From Pseudomonas vlassakiae (lineage in GTDB: Bacteria; Pseudomonadota; Gammaproteobacteria; Pseudomonadales; Pseudomonadaceae): a stretch of DNA of 64,000 nucleotides. Shown here in pieces: positions 46,993 through 55,260 of the stretch (its first letter is position 1; every line of letters starts with the position of its first letter). The position numbers and the translations under genes were made by a program. A model generated the notes under the pieces. It ran no database searches and was not told where the DNA came from. It saw only the letters and a list, made by a program, of their open reading frames with translations. Where the stretch lies: contig NZ_JABWRP020000015.1 of NCBI RefSeq assembly GCF_014269035.2, positions 62,001 to 126,000 on the forward strand, in the 5' to 3' direction.

Positions 46993-47612
46993 TGGAAAGG
47001 TATTCGATGCTGGAGCAAGGCAAGGCCGGTGGCCGACGCGCGTGGCAAGCCATCGGGCGCACATTCAGGCGCCCGCAGATGCGCATATCCTTCGATATCG
47101 ATGACACGCTCGCCTGCCTGCCACACCACGCCGATGAAGAACACAGCAAGCTGCCGGCGTTCGTCCACCGCTGGTTGGGCGAGCCGCTGCGCCGCGGCAC
47201 ACGGTCGTTGATCCGCGACCTGCGCCGCCAAGGCTGCAGCATCTGGATCTACACCTCGTCGGGCCGCACACCGGCCTATATCCGCCGCTGGCTGATGCTG
47301 TACGGTATTCACGTCGACGGCGTGGTCAACAGTGATCGCCATCAGCATGTGCTGGCGCAGCACCGGCTTGAGAATGCCCCTTCGAAGTACCCGCCGGCGT
47401 TCGATATCGACTTGCACGTCGACGATTCCGAAGGGGTCGGGATCGAGGGCTTCGACCACGGTTTCCGGGTGGTCGTGGTCGACCCGCAAGACGGCAATTG
47501 GGCGCAGAAGGTGATGGATGCGGCTGAGCAGGTGCAGGCCCAGCTGGCCTGGCAGCAACCGCAGCGGTTTGCGGCACCGGTGCGGCGGCGTGAGCAAGCG
47601 CTGGCTTCCTGA
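46989..47612 (+). CDS. HAD-superfamily hydrolase-like protein
   Basis: A 207-residue protein with motif I FDIDDTLACL (nucleophile Asp in DIDDT), motif II YTSSGR and motif IV DLHVDDSEG, the HAD phosphatase set, with a small helical cap around HADEEHSKLPAFVHRWLG. It probably hydrolyses a phosphoester. The start overlaps the stop of the Fic-like gene (ATGATGG with TGA), so it belongs to the extended pst operon and would be made at low phosphate. The first 30 residues are basic and not needed for the core; a downstream start is possible. Confidence 0.75.
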   Translation: MMERYSMLEQGKAGGRRAWQAIGRTFRRPQMRISFDIDDTLACLPHHADEEHSKLPAFVHRWLGEPLRRGTRSLIRDLRRQGCSIWIYTSSGRTPAYIRRWLMLYGIHVDGVVNSDRHQHVLAQHRLENAPSKYPPAFDIDLHVDDSEGVGIEGFDHGFRVVVVDPQDGNWAQKVMDAAEQVQAQLAWQQPQRFAAPVRRREQALAS

Positions 47613-47650
47613 GCGTCTCTTTCGCCGTTGAATTTGTAGCGCCTATACGA

Positions 47651-47676
47651 TCGAGCGCCGCGCGGGCGGCGCTCGA
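47651..47676. repeat. Solitary REP palindrome between convergent genes
   Basis: TCGAGCGCCG (47651-47660) pairs perfectly with CGGCGCTCGA (47667-47676) around CGCGGG. The GAGCGCCG core is the same as in the 69-bp REPIN at 4828-5104, so it belongs to the same family. It lies between the HAD gene and the NCS1 permease gene and may end both transcripts. Confidence 0.7.
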
Positions 47677-47727
47677 GCTATGCCTCACCTCTGAACTCAA
47701 GGCAGGCGCCTGCTTTTCCAGCCCTGA

Positions 47728-49248
47728 TCAGTGCTGTGCGGCGTCCACTGCGATGGCTTCGCCAGACACTTCCAGATACCGGACACCGCGGTTGGCGATG
47801 GCGTAGTGGATCAGCCCACCCAGCCCGGCGCCGAAGAACCAGGAGAACTGCGAAAGCGTCTCGAACGCCGGCACCAGCGCCAGCAGGATGGCGATCAGCG
47901 CGGCCGGGATGAACGCTGCCACGGCGCGCAGGTTGACCCCACCGCGGTAGTGATAGTCGCCCGCAGGGCTTTCACTGTAGAGCTGCGGCAGGTTCACCCG
48001 GCTACGGCGCACCAGGTAGTAGTCAGTGACCATGATGCCGTACAGCGGGCCGAGCAGGGCGCCCAGGCCGCCTAGGAAGTACACGATCACCGCCGGGCTG
48101 TTGTACAGGTGCCATGGCAGGATCACCACCGCGATGGTGGCGCTGAGCAAGCCTGCGCGGCGGAAGTTCAATACCTTTGGCGCCAGGTTGGTGAGGACGA
48201 AGGCCGGGGCGACGAAGTTGGCCATGATGTTCACCGCCACGGTGACCAGCAGGAAGGCCAGGCAGGCCAGCACCAGGCCGGCGGTGTTGGGGATGGCGGC
48301 GACGATTTCGCTGGGGCTTTGCACCAGCTTGCCGTCGATGCTGAATTGCGCACCGGCAAGCACCACGGCGATCAGCGCGAACCCCAGCATGTTGACTGGC
48401 AGGCCCCAGAAGTTGCCAACGCTGATGGTTCGCCGGTCTGGGCAGTTACGCGTGAAATCGCAGAAGTTGAGAATCATGGTGCCGTACAGCGATACCCATA
48501 GCGCGGCAGCACCGAACACCTTCAGCCACATGCCGGCGCCGGTCGGCGCGTTACCACTGGACCAGGCGATCGACAGGCCGCTGCGCCAGTACATCCAGGC
48601 CGCCAGGGCGCTGAAGGCGACCAGGATGATCGGCCCGGCGAGCGATTCGAACCGGCGCACCATCTCCATGCCATAGGCGAAGATTGCGACCTGCACGCAC
48701 CAGATGGCCACGAAGGTGACCCAGCCCAGGGTCGACAGGCCGAGGATCGAATTCTGGTCGTAGGGCCTGAGGTCCGGCGCGATGGCGGTGAGCAGCACGC
48801 GCAGGACGACCGAGGCGAGGTAGGTCTGGATGCCGAACCAGGCGATGGCGATCACTGCACGGATCAGGGCCGGGATCTGCGCGCCATGGATGCCGAAGCT
48901 GATCCGGCACATGACGGGGTAGGGCAGGCCGGTCTTCTGCCCCATGTAACCGGACAGGTTCATCAGGCCGTAGATCACCAGCGCACCGAGCGCGAAGGCG
49001 GCGAGGATCTGCGCGCCGCTCATGCCCAAGGCGAACAGGCCGATGGCGAAGGAGTAGTTGGCGATGTTGTGCACGTCATTGGTCCACAGCGCGAACAGGC
49101 TGTAGCGCCCCCAGGTGCGATTGGCCGCCCGGGTCGGTGCAAGGTCGTTACTGTACAGCCGCGGGCTCAGCTGCGACGCACTGGAGCCGGCCGTTTCGGC
49201 GGGGAGATCGGCAAGCTGGCCAACATCGGAACGGGAAATCGACGCCAT
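47728..49248 (-). CDS. NCS1-family nucleobase/hydantoin permease
   Basis: A 506-residue cation symporter of the purine-cytosine/allantoin/hydantoin (NCS1) family with twelve predicted membrane segments. Landmarks: SLFALWTNDVHNIANYSFAIG, GLPYPVMCRISFGIHGAQIPAL, FCDFTRNCPD and GPLYGIMVTDYYLVRR. The start is the ATG at 49248 (MASISRSDVGQLADLP), with GGAG upstream. It stands alone; an inverted repeat operator-like site lies 30-50 bp upstream. Cargo could be uracil, allantoin or hydantoin. Confidence 0.88.
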   Translation of the reverse strand: MASISRSDVGQLADLPAETAGSSASQLSPRLYSNDLAPTRAANRTWGRYSLFALWTNDVHNIANYSFAIGLFALGMSGAQILAAFALGALVIYGLMNLSGYMGQKTGLPYPVMCRISFGIHGAQIPALIRAVIAIAWFGIQTYLASVVLRVLLTAIAPDLRPYDQNSILGLSTLGWVTFVAIWCVQVAIFAYGMEMVRRFESLAGPIILVAFSALAAWMYWRSGLSIAWSSGNAPTGAGMWLKVFGAAALWVSLYGTMILNFCDFTRNCPDRRTISVGNFWGLPVNMLGFALIAVVLAGAQFSIDGKLVQSPSEIVAAIPNTAGLVLACLAFLLVTVAVNIMANFVAPAFVLTNLAPKVLNFRRAGLLSATIAVVILPWHLYNSPAVIVYFLGGLGALLGPLYGIMVTDYYLVRRSRVNLPQLYSESPAGDYHYRGGVNLRAVAAFIPAALIAILLALVPAFETLSQFSWFFGAGLGGLIHYAIANRGVRYLEVSGEAIAVDAAQH

Positions 49249-49278
49249 CGGGACTCCATGATGGTTGTGTACTTTTAT

Positions 49279-49300
49279 TGTTTGTATTTGTATACAAACA
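49279..49300. promoter_or_regulatory. Operator-like inverted repeat before the NCS1 permease
   Basis: TGTTTGTAT (49279-49287), four bases, ATACAAACA (49292-49300): perfect 9-bp arms, with the inner TTGTATACAA core common to GntR-family operators. It lies 31-52 bp upstream of the permease ATG in the only AT-rich stretch of the gap, so it probably overlaps the promoter. No regulator gene is adjacent. Confidence 0.55.
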
Positions 49301-49433
49301 AGATTCGTACCAACCATGAACGTGCTGGATTACAAGCCCTCTGCGGGTTCTCGCCGTTATTTGCGTTGTGGATTACGCTTTGAAGTGGGAAATTTGTGCA
49401 CGTTTTCGTGCACCGTTGTTACCGCAGGATGCC

Positions 49434-50483
49434 ATGAGGATCAGTTCGATGTTGCATGTACCGCTCGCGCTGGGTCTGTTGCTTGCCGCCACCGTGGTCG
49501 AGGCGGCGCCGCTCCAGGTACCGACCCCGGCTGCACTCAGGAGCCAGCTCGAAAGCCTCAAGCCCGGCCAGTTTCTCTGGTTCCCGCAGGTCTCGCCGGC
49601 AGGGCCGGTGACCGTAGTGGTCAGCCTCACCGAGCAACGCGCCTACGTCTATCGCAATGGCATTGCCATTGGCGTCAGCACTGTGAGCACCGGCAAGGCG
49701 GGGCGGGAAACCCCTACCGGGGTGTTCAGCATTCTGCAGAAGAAGGTCGAGCACAAATCCAGCCTCTACAACAGCGCACCGATGCCGTACATGGAGCGGC
49801 TGACCTGGGACGGTATCGCCTTGCACGCCGGCCATCTGCCGGGCTACCCGGCTTCCCATGGCTGCGTGCGCCTGCCGCTGGAGTTTGCCAAGAAGCTGTA
49901 CGAGGTCACCGGCTTCAGCTCGACCACCGTCATCGTCTCCGATACCCACAGTGCTCCGGTGGAGGTCAACCACCCTGGCGTGCTGGCGCCCACGGTCAGC
50001 GCAGGCAAGGCCCAGGGCCCGCTGGTGTTGAGTAACCAACAGTTCTGGAACGACCCGGACCCGACCTCGGGGCCGCTGTCGATCCTGATCAGCCGCGCCG
50101 ACCTGCGCGCCTACGTCTATCGCGGTGGCCAGCTGATCGGCTCGGCGCCTGCACTCTCGCTTGCCAACAGCCAGCACCGCAGTGGCATGGCGGTGTATTC
50201 GCTGCTGCAAAAACCGTCCGCCCTGGCGCTCGACGGTGCGCTACCCTTGCGTTGGTCAGTGGTGGGCTTGAGCAACCCGGAGTACGGCGATACCCCCTAT
50301 GAGCAGTTGGGGCAACTGGACATCAACCCGGAGTTCCGCCATCACCTGCGCGCGGCGATGGATGTCGGCACGATGCTGGTGATCACGGATTGGGCGTCGA
50401 CCCGGGATACCCGCAGCGACGGCAAATTCACGGTGATCAGCACCGATGACGGTGAAAAACTCAAGCCATTGGTCAAGAAATGA
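49434..50483 (+). CDS. L,D-transpeptidase with a second, degenerate YkuD-like repeat
   Basis: A 349-residue exported protein. The signal peptide ends near VVEAA (residue 25). The first YkuD domain (about 57-170) has TPTGVFSI and the catalytic HAGHLPGYPASHGCVRL (His134, His142, Cys144). Such enzymes cross-link peptidoglycan or attach proteins to it. Residues 213-320 repeat the layout (LSILISRADLRAYVYRGGQL mirrors VTVVVSLTEQRAYVYRNGIA, and SGMAVYSLLQK mirrors TGVFSILQK) but lack the His/Cys motif, so this half is inactive. The ATG at 49434 follows CAGGA. It precedes a second L,D-transpeptidase-like gene. Confidence 0.85.
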   Translation: MRISSMLHVPLALGLLLAATVVEAAPLQVPTPAALRSQLESLKPGQFLWFPQVSPAGPVTVVVSLTEQRAYVYRNGIAIGVSTVSTGKAGRETPTGVFSILQKKVEHKSSLYNSAPMPYMERLTWDGIALHAGHLPGYPASHGCVRLPLEFAKKLYEVTGFSSTTVIVSDTHSAPVEVNHPGVLAPTVSAGKAQGPLVLSNQQFWNDPDPTSGPLSILISRADLRAYVYRGGQLIGSAPALSLANSQHRSGMAVYSLLQKPSALALDGALPLRWSVVGLSNPEYGDTPYEQLGQLDINPEFRHHLRAAMDVGTMLVITDWASTRDTRSDGKFTVISTDDGEKLKPLVKK

Positions 50484-50569
50484 TCGGCAAGCCCAAAGAA
50501 TTCAAGCAAAGTGGTGGCTTTTGGCCGCAAGCCAGCTCCGCTTGCTGAGCGGCCTTTACCGGGGTAACC

Positions 50570-51286
50570 ATGTCGATGTTCGATCCCTTGCGGGGAGCCG
50601 TACGGCTCTCTTTGGCCAGTCTTGGCCTGTTTTTCCTCAGCGCCTGGCAAGCTGCCCATGCGCAACCCCTGCCCAGCGCCGCCGAACTGCAGCAACTGGC
50701 GCCCAATGCGAGCCTGTCGACCCTGGACCTGGCACTCACCGCCTATGCCTGTGCCAGCCACAGCGAGGGGGACAAGTTGCTGACCGTGATCGATTACTCC
50801 AAGGCATCGCGAGACAAGCGCCTGTGGGTGTTCGACTTGCGCGCGCGCAAGCTGTTGTTCGAGGAGTGGGTGGCCCACGGCAAGAACAGCGGCGCCGATG
50901 TGCCGACGACGTTCTCCAACGCCCCCAACAGCTACCAGTCCTCCCTCGGCCTGTATGAAACCGGTCAGACCTACAGCGGCAAGCACGGCCGCTCGCTGCG
51001 TCTTCAGGGGCTCGAGCCTGGGTTCAACGACAACAGCATGTCGCGGGCGATTGTCATGCACGCAGCCGCCTATGCCGACCCCAAGGTCGTACCCGGCCTC
51101 GGTCGGCTGGGGCGCAGCCAGGGCTGCCCCGCCGTGCGGCCGGCAATCGCCGGCAAGCTGATCGACACGCTGCAACGCGGCAGCTACGTGTTTGCCTACT
51201 ACCCGCAGCAGGAGTGGCTGAAGAAGTCGCGGTTTCTCAACGCCCAGAGCTGCCCGCTGGCCAACCCGTCGATCGCCAGCAAGTAG
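50570..51286 (+). CDS. Murein L,D-transpeptidase catalytic-domain family protein
   Basis: A 238-residue exported protein with a signal peptide to about AAHAQ (residue 31). It belongs to the YkuD-related family with FDLRARKLLFEEWVAHGKNSG, SSLGLYETGQTY, AIVMHAAAYAD and the nucleophile Cys in RSQGCPAVRP. It probably acts on periplasmic peptidoglycan together with the preceding gene, 86 bp away. A strong Rho-independent terminator follows. Confidence 0.85.
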   Translation: MSMFDPLRGAVRLSLASLGLFFLSAWQAAHAQPLPSAAELQQLAPNASLSTLDLALTAYACASHSEGDKLLTVIDYSKASRDKRLWVFDLRARKLLFEEWVAHGKNSGADVPTTFSNAPNSYQSSLGLYETGQTYSGKHGRSLRLQGLEPGFNDNSMSRAIVMHAAAYADPKVVPGLGRLGRSQGCPAVRPAIAGKLIDTLQRGSYVFAYYPQQEWLKKSRFLNAQSCPLANPSIASK

Positions 51287-51297
51287 CCACGCGTTTT

Positions 51298-51339
51298 AAG
51301 TGGCTTGTGGATCCATAAATATCCATAAGCCACTTTTTT
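51298..51339 (+). terminator. Rho-independent terminator after the L,D-transpeptidase pair
   Basis: A 15-bp stem (51298-51312 with 51321-51335, one G-U pair), an 8-base loop and a T6 run (51334-51339). It isolates vanA from the genes upstream. The TGGATCCA site at 51308-51315 is part of the rising arm and loop. Confidence 0.85.
51308..51315. promoter_or_regulatory. Upstream VanR-like operator half of a pair
   Basis: TGGATCCA in the context TTGTGGATCCATAA. VanR operators described in other bacteria centre on ATTGGATCCAAT, so this is a likely VanR site. It lies 26-33 bp before the -35 box and inside the terminator hairpin. Confidence 0.5.
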
Positions 51340-51340
51340 G

Positions 51341-51370
51341 TTGACTGATTTCCGGTTTCTGGTTGTTAAT
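51341..51370 (+). promoter_or_regulatory. Probable sigma-70 promoter of vanAB
   Basis: TTGACT (51341-51346), an 18-bp spacer and GTTAAT (51365-51370). The -10 box abuts the second TGGATCCA site, so a repressor bound there would block polymerase. Confidence 0.5.
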
Positions 51371-51377
51371 GGATCCA
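51370..51377. promoter_or_regulatory. Promoter-proximal VanR-like operator
   Basis: TGGATCCA in TTAATGGATCCACAA, the inverted version of the upstream site, 62 bp centre to centre (about six helical turns). It starts at the last base of the -10 box and ends 25 bp before the vanA ATG, the classic position for repression relieved by vanillate. Confidence 0.6.
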
Positions 51378-51402
51378 CAAAAACAATCAATCGGAGAATC
51401 GG

Positions 51403-52464
51403 ATGTTCCCGAAAAACGCCTGGTACGTCGCCTGCACCCCTGACGAAATCACCGAAAAGCCCCTGGGCCGGCAGATCTGCGGGGAAAAGATGGTGTTCTA
51501 CCGCGGTCAGCAGAACCTGATCCGCGCCGTCGAGGATTTCTGCCCGCACCGTGGGGCACCGTTGTCCCTGGGCTATGTCGAGCATGGCAACCTCGTCTGC
51601 GGTTACCATGGCCTGGTCATGGGCGGCGATGGCAAGGCCGTCGAGATGCCAGGCCAGCGGGTACGGGGCTTCCCCTGCAACAAGGCCTATGCCACGGTCG
51701 AGCGTTATGGCTTTGTCTGGGTCTGGCCCGGCGATCAGGCACTGGCCGACCCCGCCAGCCTGTGCCACCTGCCGTGGGCAGAGAGTGACGAGTGGGCTTA
51801 CGGCGGCGGGTTGTTCCACATCAATTGCGACTATCGCCTGATGATCGACAACCTGATGGACCTGACCCACGAAACCTACGTTCACGCCTCCAGCATCGGC
51901 CAGAAGGAAATCGACGAAGCACCGCCGGTCACTACGGTCAACGGCGACGAGGTGGTCACTGCCCGCCACATGCAGAACATCATGGCGCCACCGTTCTGGC
52001 GCATGGCGCTGCGGGGCAATCAGCTGCCCGACGACCAGCCGGTCGACCGCTGGCAGATCTGCCGTTTCACCCCACCCAGCCATGTCCTGATCGAAGTGGG
52101 CGTGGCGCTCGCCGGCAAAGGGGGCTACCACGCGGCCGCCCAGGACAAAGCGTCGAGCATCGTGGTCGACTTCATCACACCGGAGACCGAGACCTCGATC
52201 TGGTACTTCTGGGGCATGGCGCGCAACTTCAACCCTGAGGATCAGGCCCTGACCGCCAGCATTCGCGAAGGGCAGGGCAAGATCTTCAGCGAAGACCTCG
52301 ACATGCTTGAACAGCAACAGGCCAACCTGCTGGCGAACCCGCAGCGCAACCTGCTCAAGCTCAATATCGATGCGGGCGGCGTGCAGGCGCGACGCATACT
52401 CGAGCGGCGGGTCGCCCAAGAACAGGCCGGCGCCGCTGCAGCGCTGATCGCAACCGCGCAGTAA
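51403..52464 (+). CDS. vanA: Vanillate O-demethylase oxygenase subunit VanA
   Basis: A 353-residue Rieske non-heme iron oxygenase that demethylates vanillate to protocatechuate with release of formaldehyde. The Rieske centre is Cys47-His49 and Cys66-His69 (FCPHRGAP...CGYHG), and the mononuclear iron site lies in LMDLTHETYVH. The N-terminus MFPKNAWYVACTPDEI and the long stretch around NLMDLTHETYVHASSIGQKE are those of Pseudomonas VanA. ATG at 51403, with GGAGAA upstream. It feeds on electrons from VanB, encoded 57 bp downstream. Confidence 0.96.
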   Translation: MFPKNAWYVACTPDEITEKPLGRQICGEKMVFYRGQQNLIRAVEDFCPHRGAPLSLGYVEHGNLVCGYHGLVMGGDGKAVEMPGQRVRGFPCNKAYATVERYGFVWVWPGDQALADPASLCHLPWAESDEWAYGGGLFHINCDYRLMIDNLMDLTHETYVHASSIGQKEIDEAPPVTTVNGDEVVTARHMQNIMAPPFWRMALRGNQLPDDQPVDRWQICRFTPPSHVLIEVGVALAGKGGYHAAAQDKASSIVVDFITPETETSIWYFWGMARNFNPEDQALTASIREGQGKIFSEDLDMLEQQQANLLANPQRNLLKLNIDAGGVQARRILERRVAQEQAGAAAALIATAQ

Positions 52465-52521
52465 ACGTCCCCGTCGATGCCCAGACCGGCCATCCCGGTG
52501 GCCGTCCATGCAAGGTGAGCC

Positions 52522-53472
52522 ATGATTGAAGTCGTCGTCACAGCCCGAACCCGTGAAGCCGAAGGTATCTGCAGCTACGAATTGCGCTGCGCCCAAGGCC
52601 AGCCGCTACCCGCATTCAGTGCCGGGGCGCACATCGATGTGCACTTGCCCGGCGGCCTGGTGCGCCAGTACTCCTTGTGCAATCACCCGCAGGAGCGTCA
52701 CCGCTACCTGATCGGCGTGCTTAATGATGCAGCATCGCGCGGCGGCTCCCGCTGCCTGCACGAGCAGGTCGAAGCCGGGCAGCGGCTGCTGATCAGCGAG
52801 CCGCGCAATCTCTTTGCCCTGGCGCCCGGTGCCCGCCGCAGTTTGCTGTTTGCCGGCGGCATCGGGATCACCCCGATCCTGTGCATGGCAGAGCAGTTGT
52901 GGCTGCAAGGCGATCACTTCGAGTTGCACTACTGCGCCCGCTCCAGCGAGCGTGCGGCATTTCTCCAGCGCCTGGCGGCGACACCGTTCGCCGGCCGGGT
53001 CCATCTGCATTTCGACGCGCTCCCGCAGACCCGGCTCGACCTGGCCCAGGTACTGGCCGTGCCCGGCGCGGAGGATCACCTGTACGTCTGCGGCCCGGCT
53101 GGCTTCATGCAGCAGGTACTGGACGATGCCCGCCGTCAGGGTTGGCAGGACACCCAGCTGCACCGCGAGTACTTCGCCGCCGCGCCAGTCGACACCGCGG
53201 GTGACGGGGTGTTTTCGGTCAGGCTCGCCAGCACCGGCCAGGTGTTCGAGATCCCCGCGGACAAGACCGTGGTTCAGGTTTTGCAAAGCCACGGCGTGCC
53301 GATGGCGGTGTCGTGCGAGCAGGGGGTCTGCGGTACCTGCCTGACCCGGGTGCTGGAAGGCGTGCCGGAGCATCGCGACCTGTACCTGACCGAAGCCGAG
53401 CAGGCCGCCAATGACCAGTTCACCCCGTGCTGTTCACGGGCCAGGACGCCCATGCTGGTGCTGGACCTGTAG
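52522..53472 (+). CDS. vanB: Vanillate O-demethylase reductase subunit VanB
   Basis: A 316-residue class IA reductase. It has an FMN/NAD domain (RQYSLCNHP, LFAGGIGITPILCMAEQL, YVCGPAGFMQQVL) and a C-terminal plant-type [2Fe-2S] domain (SCEQGVCGTCLTRVLEG with a final Cys in CCSRA). It passes electrons from NADH to the Rieske centre of VanA. It ends seven bases before the stop of the convergent vanR. Confidence 0.95.
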   Translation: MIEVVVTARTREAEGICSYELRCAQGQPLPAFSAGAHIDVHLPGGLVRQYSLCNHPQERHRYLIGVLNDAASRGGSRCLHEQVEAGQRLLISEPRNLFALAPGARRSLLFAGGIGITPILCMAEQLWLQGDHFELHYCARSSERAAFLQRLAATPFAGRVHLHFDALPQTRLDLAQVLAVPGAEDHLYVCGPAGFMQQVLDDARRQGWQDTQLHREYFAAAPVDTAGDGVFSVRLASTGQVFEIPADKTVVQVLQSHGVPMAVSCEQGVCGTCLTRVLEGVPEHRDLYLTEAEQAANDQFTPCCSRARTPMLVLDL

Positions 53473-53479
53473 AGTGCGC

Positions 53480-54193
53480 CTAGTCGCCCCTGGAAATCAC
53501 CTGGACGCCACTTGCCGTGCTGGCCGCGCCGAACACTTCGGCATAGCGCAGTGTGGCATTGGCGTGTTCGCGCATGATGTTTTCGGCGCGTGCGCCCTGG
53601 CCGTTGCGCAGTGCATCGACCAATGAGTGGTGCTGCATGTGGGCGTAATTGAAGCGCCGGTACTCGCGGGCCATGTCGTCGCGGTCGAAGGCCAGCGCCG
53701 ACACCGAGGCGAACGGGCGATGGTCATTGCGCGCCAGCGCCTCGGCAATGGCCGGGTTGCCGCTGCCGGCCACGATCACCTGGTGCAAGCGCACGTTGAG
53801 GTCGTGATAGGCCGCCAGGTCCTGTTCGGTGATGTAGCCCTTGGCGAACAGGGCGTCGCCCTCATCGAGGCATTGCACCAGGGTGGCCATGGCCTGCGCG
53901 TCCAGGCCACGTTCGGCGCACAGGCGGGCGGCCAGCCCTTCAAGAACGCCGCGGACCTCCACCGCGCCGGTGAGGTCATCGACGCTCAATGTACGCACCT
54001 GGAAACCCTTGCCGCCATGGCGCACCAGCAGGCCTTCCTGTTCCAGGGTGCGGAACGCCATGCGCACCGGCATGCGGGAAACGCCGAAACGTTCTGCGGT
54101 AGGGACTTCCATCAACCGTTCACCGCCGGCCAGTTCGCCGGAGGCGATCATCTTGCGCAGGGCGACCAGGATGGTCTGGCCGTGTTTGCTCAT
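53480..54193 (-). CDS. vanR: GntR-family (FCD) regulator VanR
   Basis: A 237-residue GntR factor: winged helix in residues 5-75 (RLMEVPTAERFGVSRMPVRMAFRTLEQEGLLVRHG) and an FCD effector domain of six helices with metal-site Asp/His residues (YHDLNVRLHQVI, HMQHHSLVDAL). Position beside vanAB and the TGGATCCA sites point to VanR, the vanillate-responsive repressor. I chose the ATG at 54193, preceded by GAGG; ATG 54223 lacks a ribosome site. It is convergent with vanB, not divergent. Confidence 0.85.
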   Translation of the reverse strand: MSKHGQTILVALRKMIASGELAGGERLMEVPTAERFGVSRMPVRMAFRTLEQEGLLVRHGGKGFQVRTLSVDDLTGAVEVRGVLEGLAARLCAERGLDAQAMATLVQCLDEGDALFAKGYITEQDLAAYHDLNVRLHQVIVAGSGNPAIAEALARNDHRPFASVSALAFDRDDMAREYRRFNYAHMQHHSLVDALRNGQGARAENIMREHANATLRYAEVFGAASTASGVQVISRGD

Positions 54194-54321
54194 TGCACGC
54201 GACCTCAACGAAGGGGCCGCCATGGTAACGCAAGCGGCACGGACGTTGCACTGCGCAGGTGGTGCTTGCGGTAATCTGTGCGCGGCATGGAACTGGCCCG
54301 CTGACAACAAGGTAGAGACCT

Positions 54322-55260
54322 TTGAAACTTCACCAACTCAAGGCGCTGGTCGCCATCCACAACGCAGGCAGCATTCTCGAAGCGTCCAAGCTCATGCATA
54401 TCACCCAGCCTGCACTGAGCCGGTCGATCAAGGAGCTGGAGCGCGAGGTCGGTTTCACCCTGTTGCAGCGCTCATCCAAAGGCATGGCCCTGACCGAGGA
54501 AGGCAAGCGTGTCATCCGCCATGCCAACCTGGTGGTGGAAAGCATTCGCCGCCTGCAGATCGAAGCGGCCAGTATCCAGGACGCTGCGGTGGGCGCAGTG
54601 TCCATCGGGGTGACTTCGCTGACGGCGATGCTGGACGGGGTCGACGACAGCATCCTGGCCTTCCGGCGCAAATACCCGCGGGTGAAGATCACCATCACCG
54701 ACCTGCGCCCCAGTCAGATTCTGCAACGGCTGCGCGATGGCAGCCTGGATTTCGCCATTACTTCGCAGCAGCCGTTGAGCCGGCTCAACCTGGACTGGGA
54801 AGCGCTTGGCAGCATCAAGGGGCGGGTGATCTGCCATGCGTCGAATCAGCAGAAGTTCGCCAAGTCACTGCGCACCTTGCAATACGCCCCGTGGATCAGC
54901 CTGGATGAACTCTCGGACCCGGCATCGCAGTTTCACCAGCTGTTCGATAGCAACGGCCTGCGGGTGCCGCAGAACACCATTGAATGCACGTCGGTGATGA
55001 TGGCGCTGAAGCTGTTGAAGAACACCGAATCGTTGATGACCATCAGTGAGCTGGCCGTGGACCAGGGGTTTGCCTTTGGCGTTGATGGCGAGTACCTGGC
55101 CGTGGCAGTGCAGGAGCTGATTCCGGATTACCCGGTCAACCTGGTCTGCATCGACCGCCACAGCCTGACCGCACCCGCCCAGGAACTGTTTCACAGCTTG
55201 CGCGGGCAGGTGCTCAGGCACACCCGCCCGGCGCCGTCAGAAGTGGTAGTACATGCCTAG
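54322..55260 (+). CDS. LysR-type regulator
   Basis: A 312-residue LysR factor with a canonical N-terminal helix-turn-helix (MKLHQLKALVAIHNAGSILE, ITQPALSRSIKELE) and an effector domain (SIGVTSLTAMLDGVDDSI...). It resembles the CbbR/GbpR-like regulators of aromatic or sugar use. TTG start at 54322; GGTAGAG lies upstream. Its 3' end overlaps the convergent porin gene by 24 bp, and it probably controls the porin/MFS/M20 group; the inference is from position. Confidence 0.85.
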   Translation: MKLHQLKALVAIHNAGSILEASKLMHITQPALSRSIKELEREVGFTLLQRSSKGMALTEEGKRVIRHANLVVESIRRLQIEAASIQDAAVGAVSIGVTSLTAMLDGVDDSILAFRRKYPRVKITITDLRPSQILQRLRDGSLDFAITSQQPLSRLNLDWEALGSIKGRVICHASNQQKFAKSLRTLQYAPWISLDELSDPASQFHQLFDSNGLRVPQNTIECTSVMMALKLLKNTESLMTISELAVDQGFAFGVDGEYLAVAVQELIPDYPVNLVCIDRHSLTAPAQELFHSLRGQVLRHTRPAPSEVVVHA

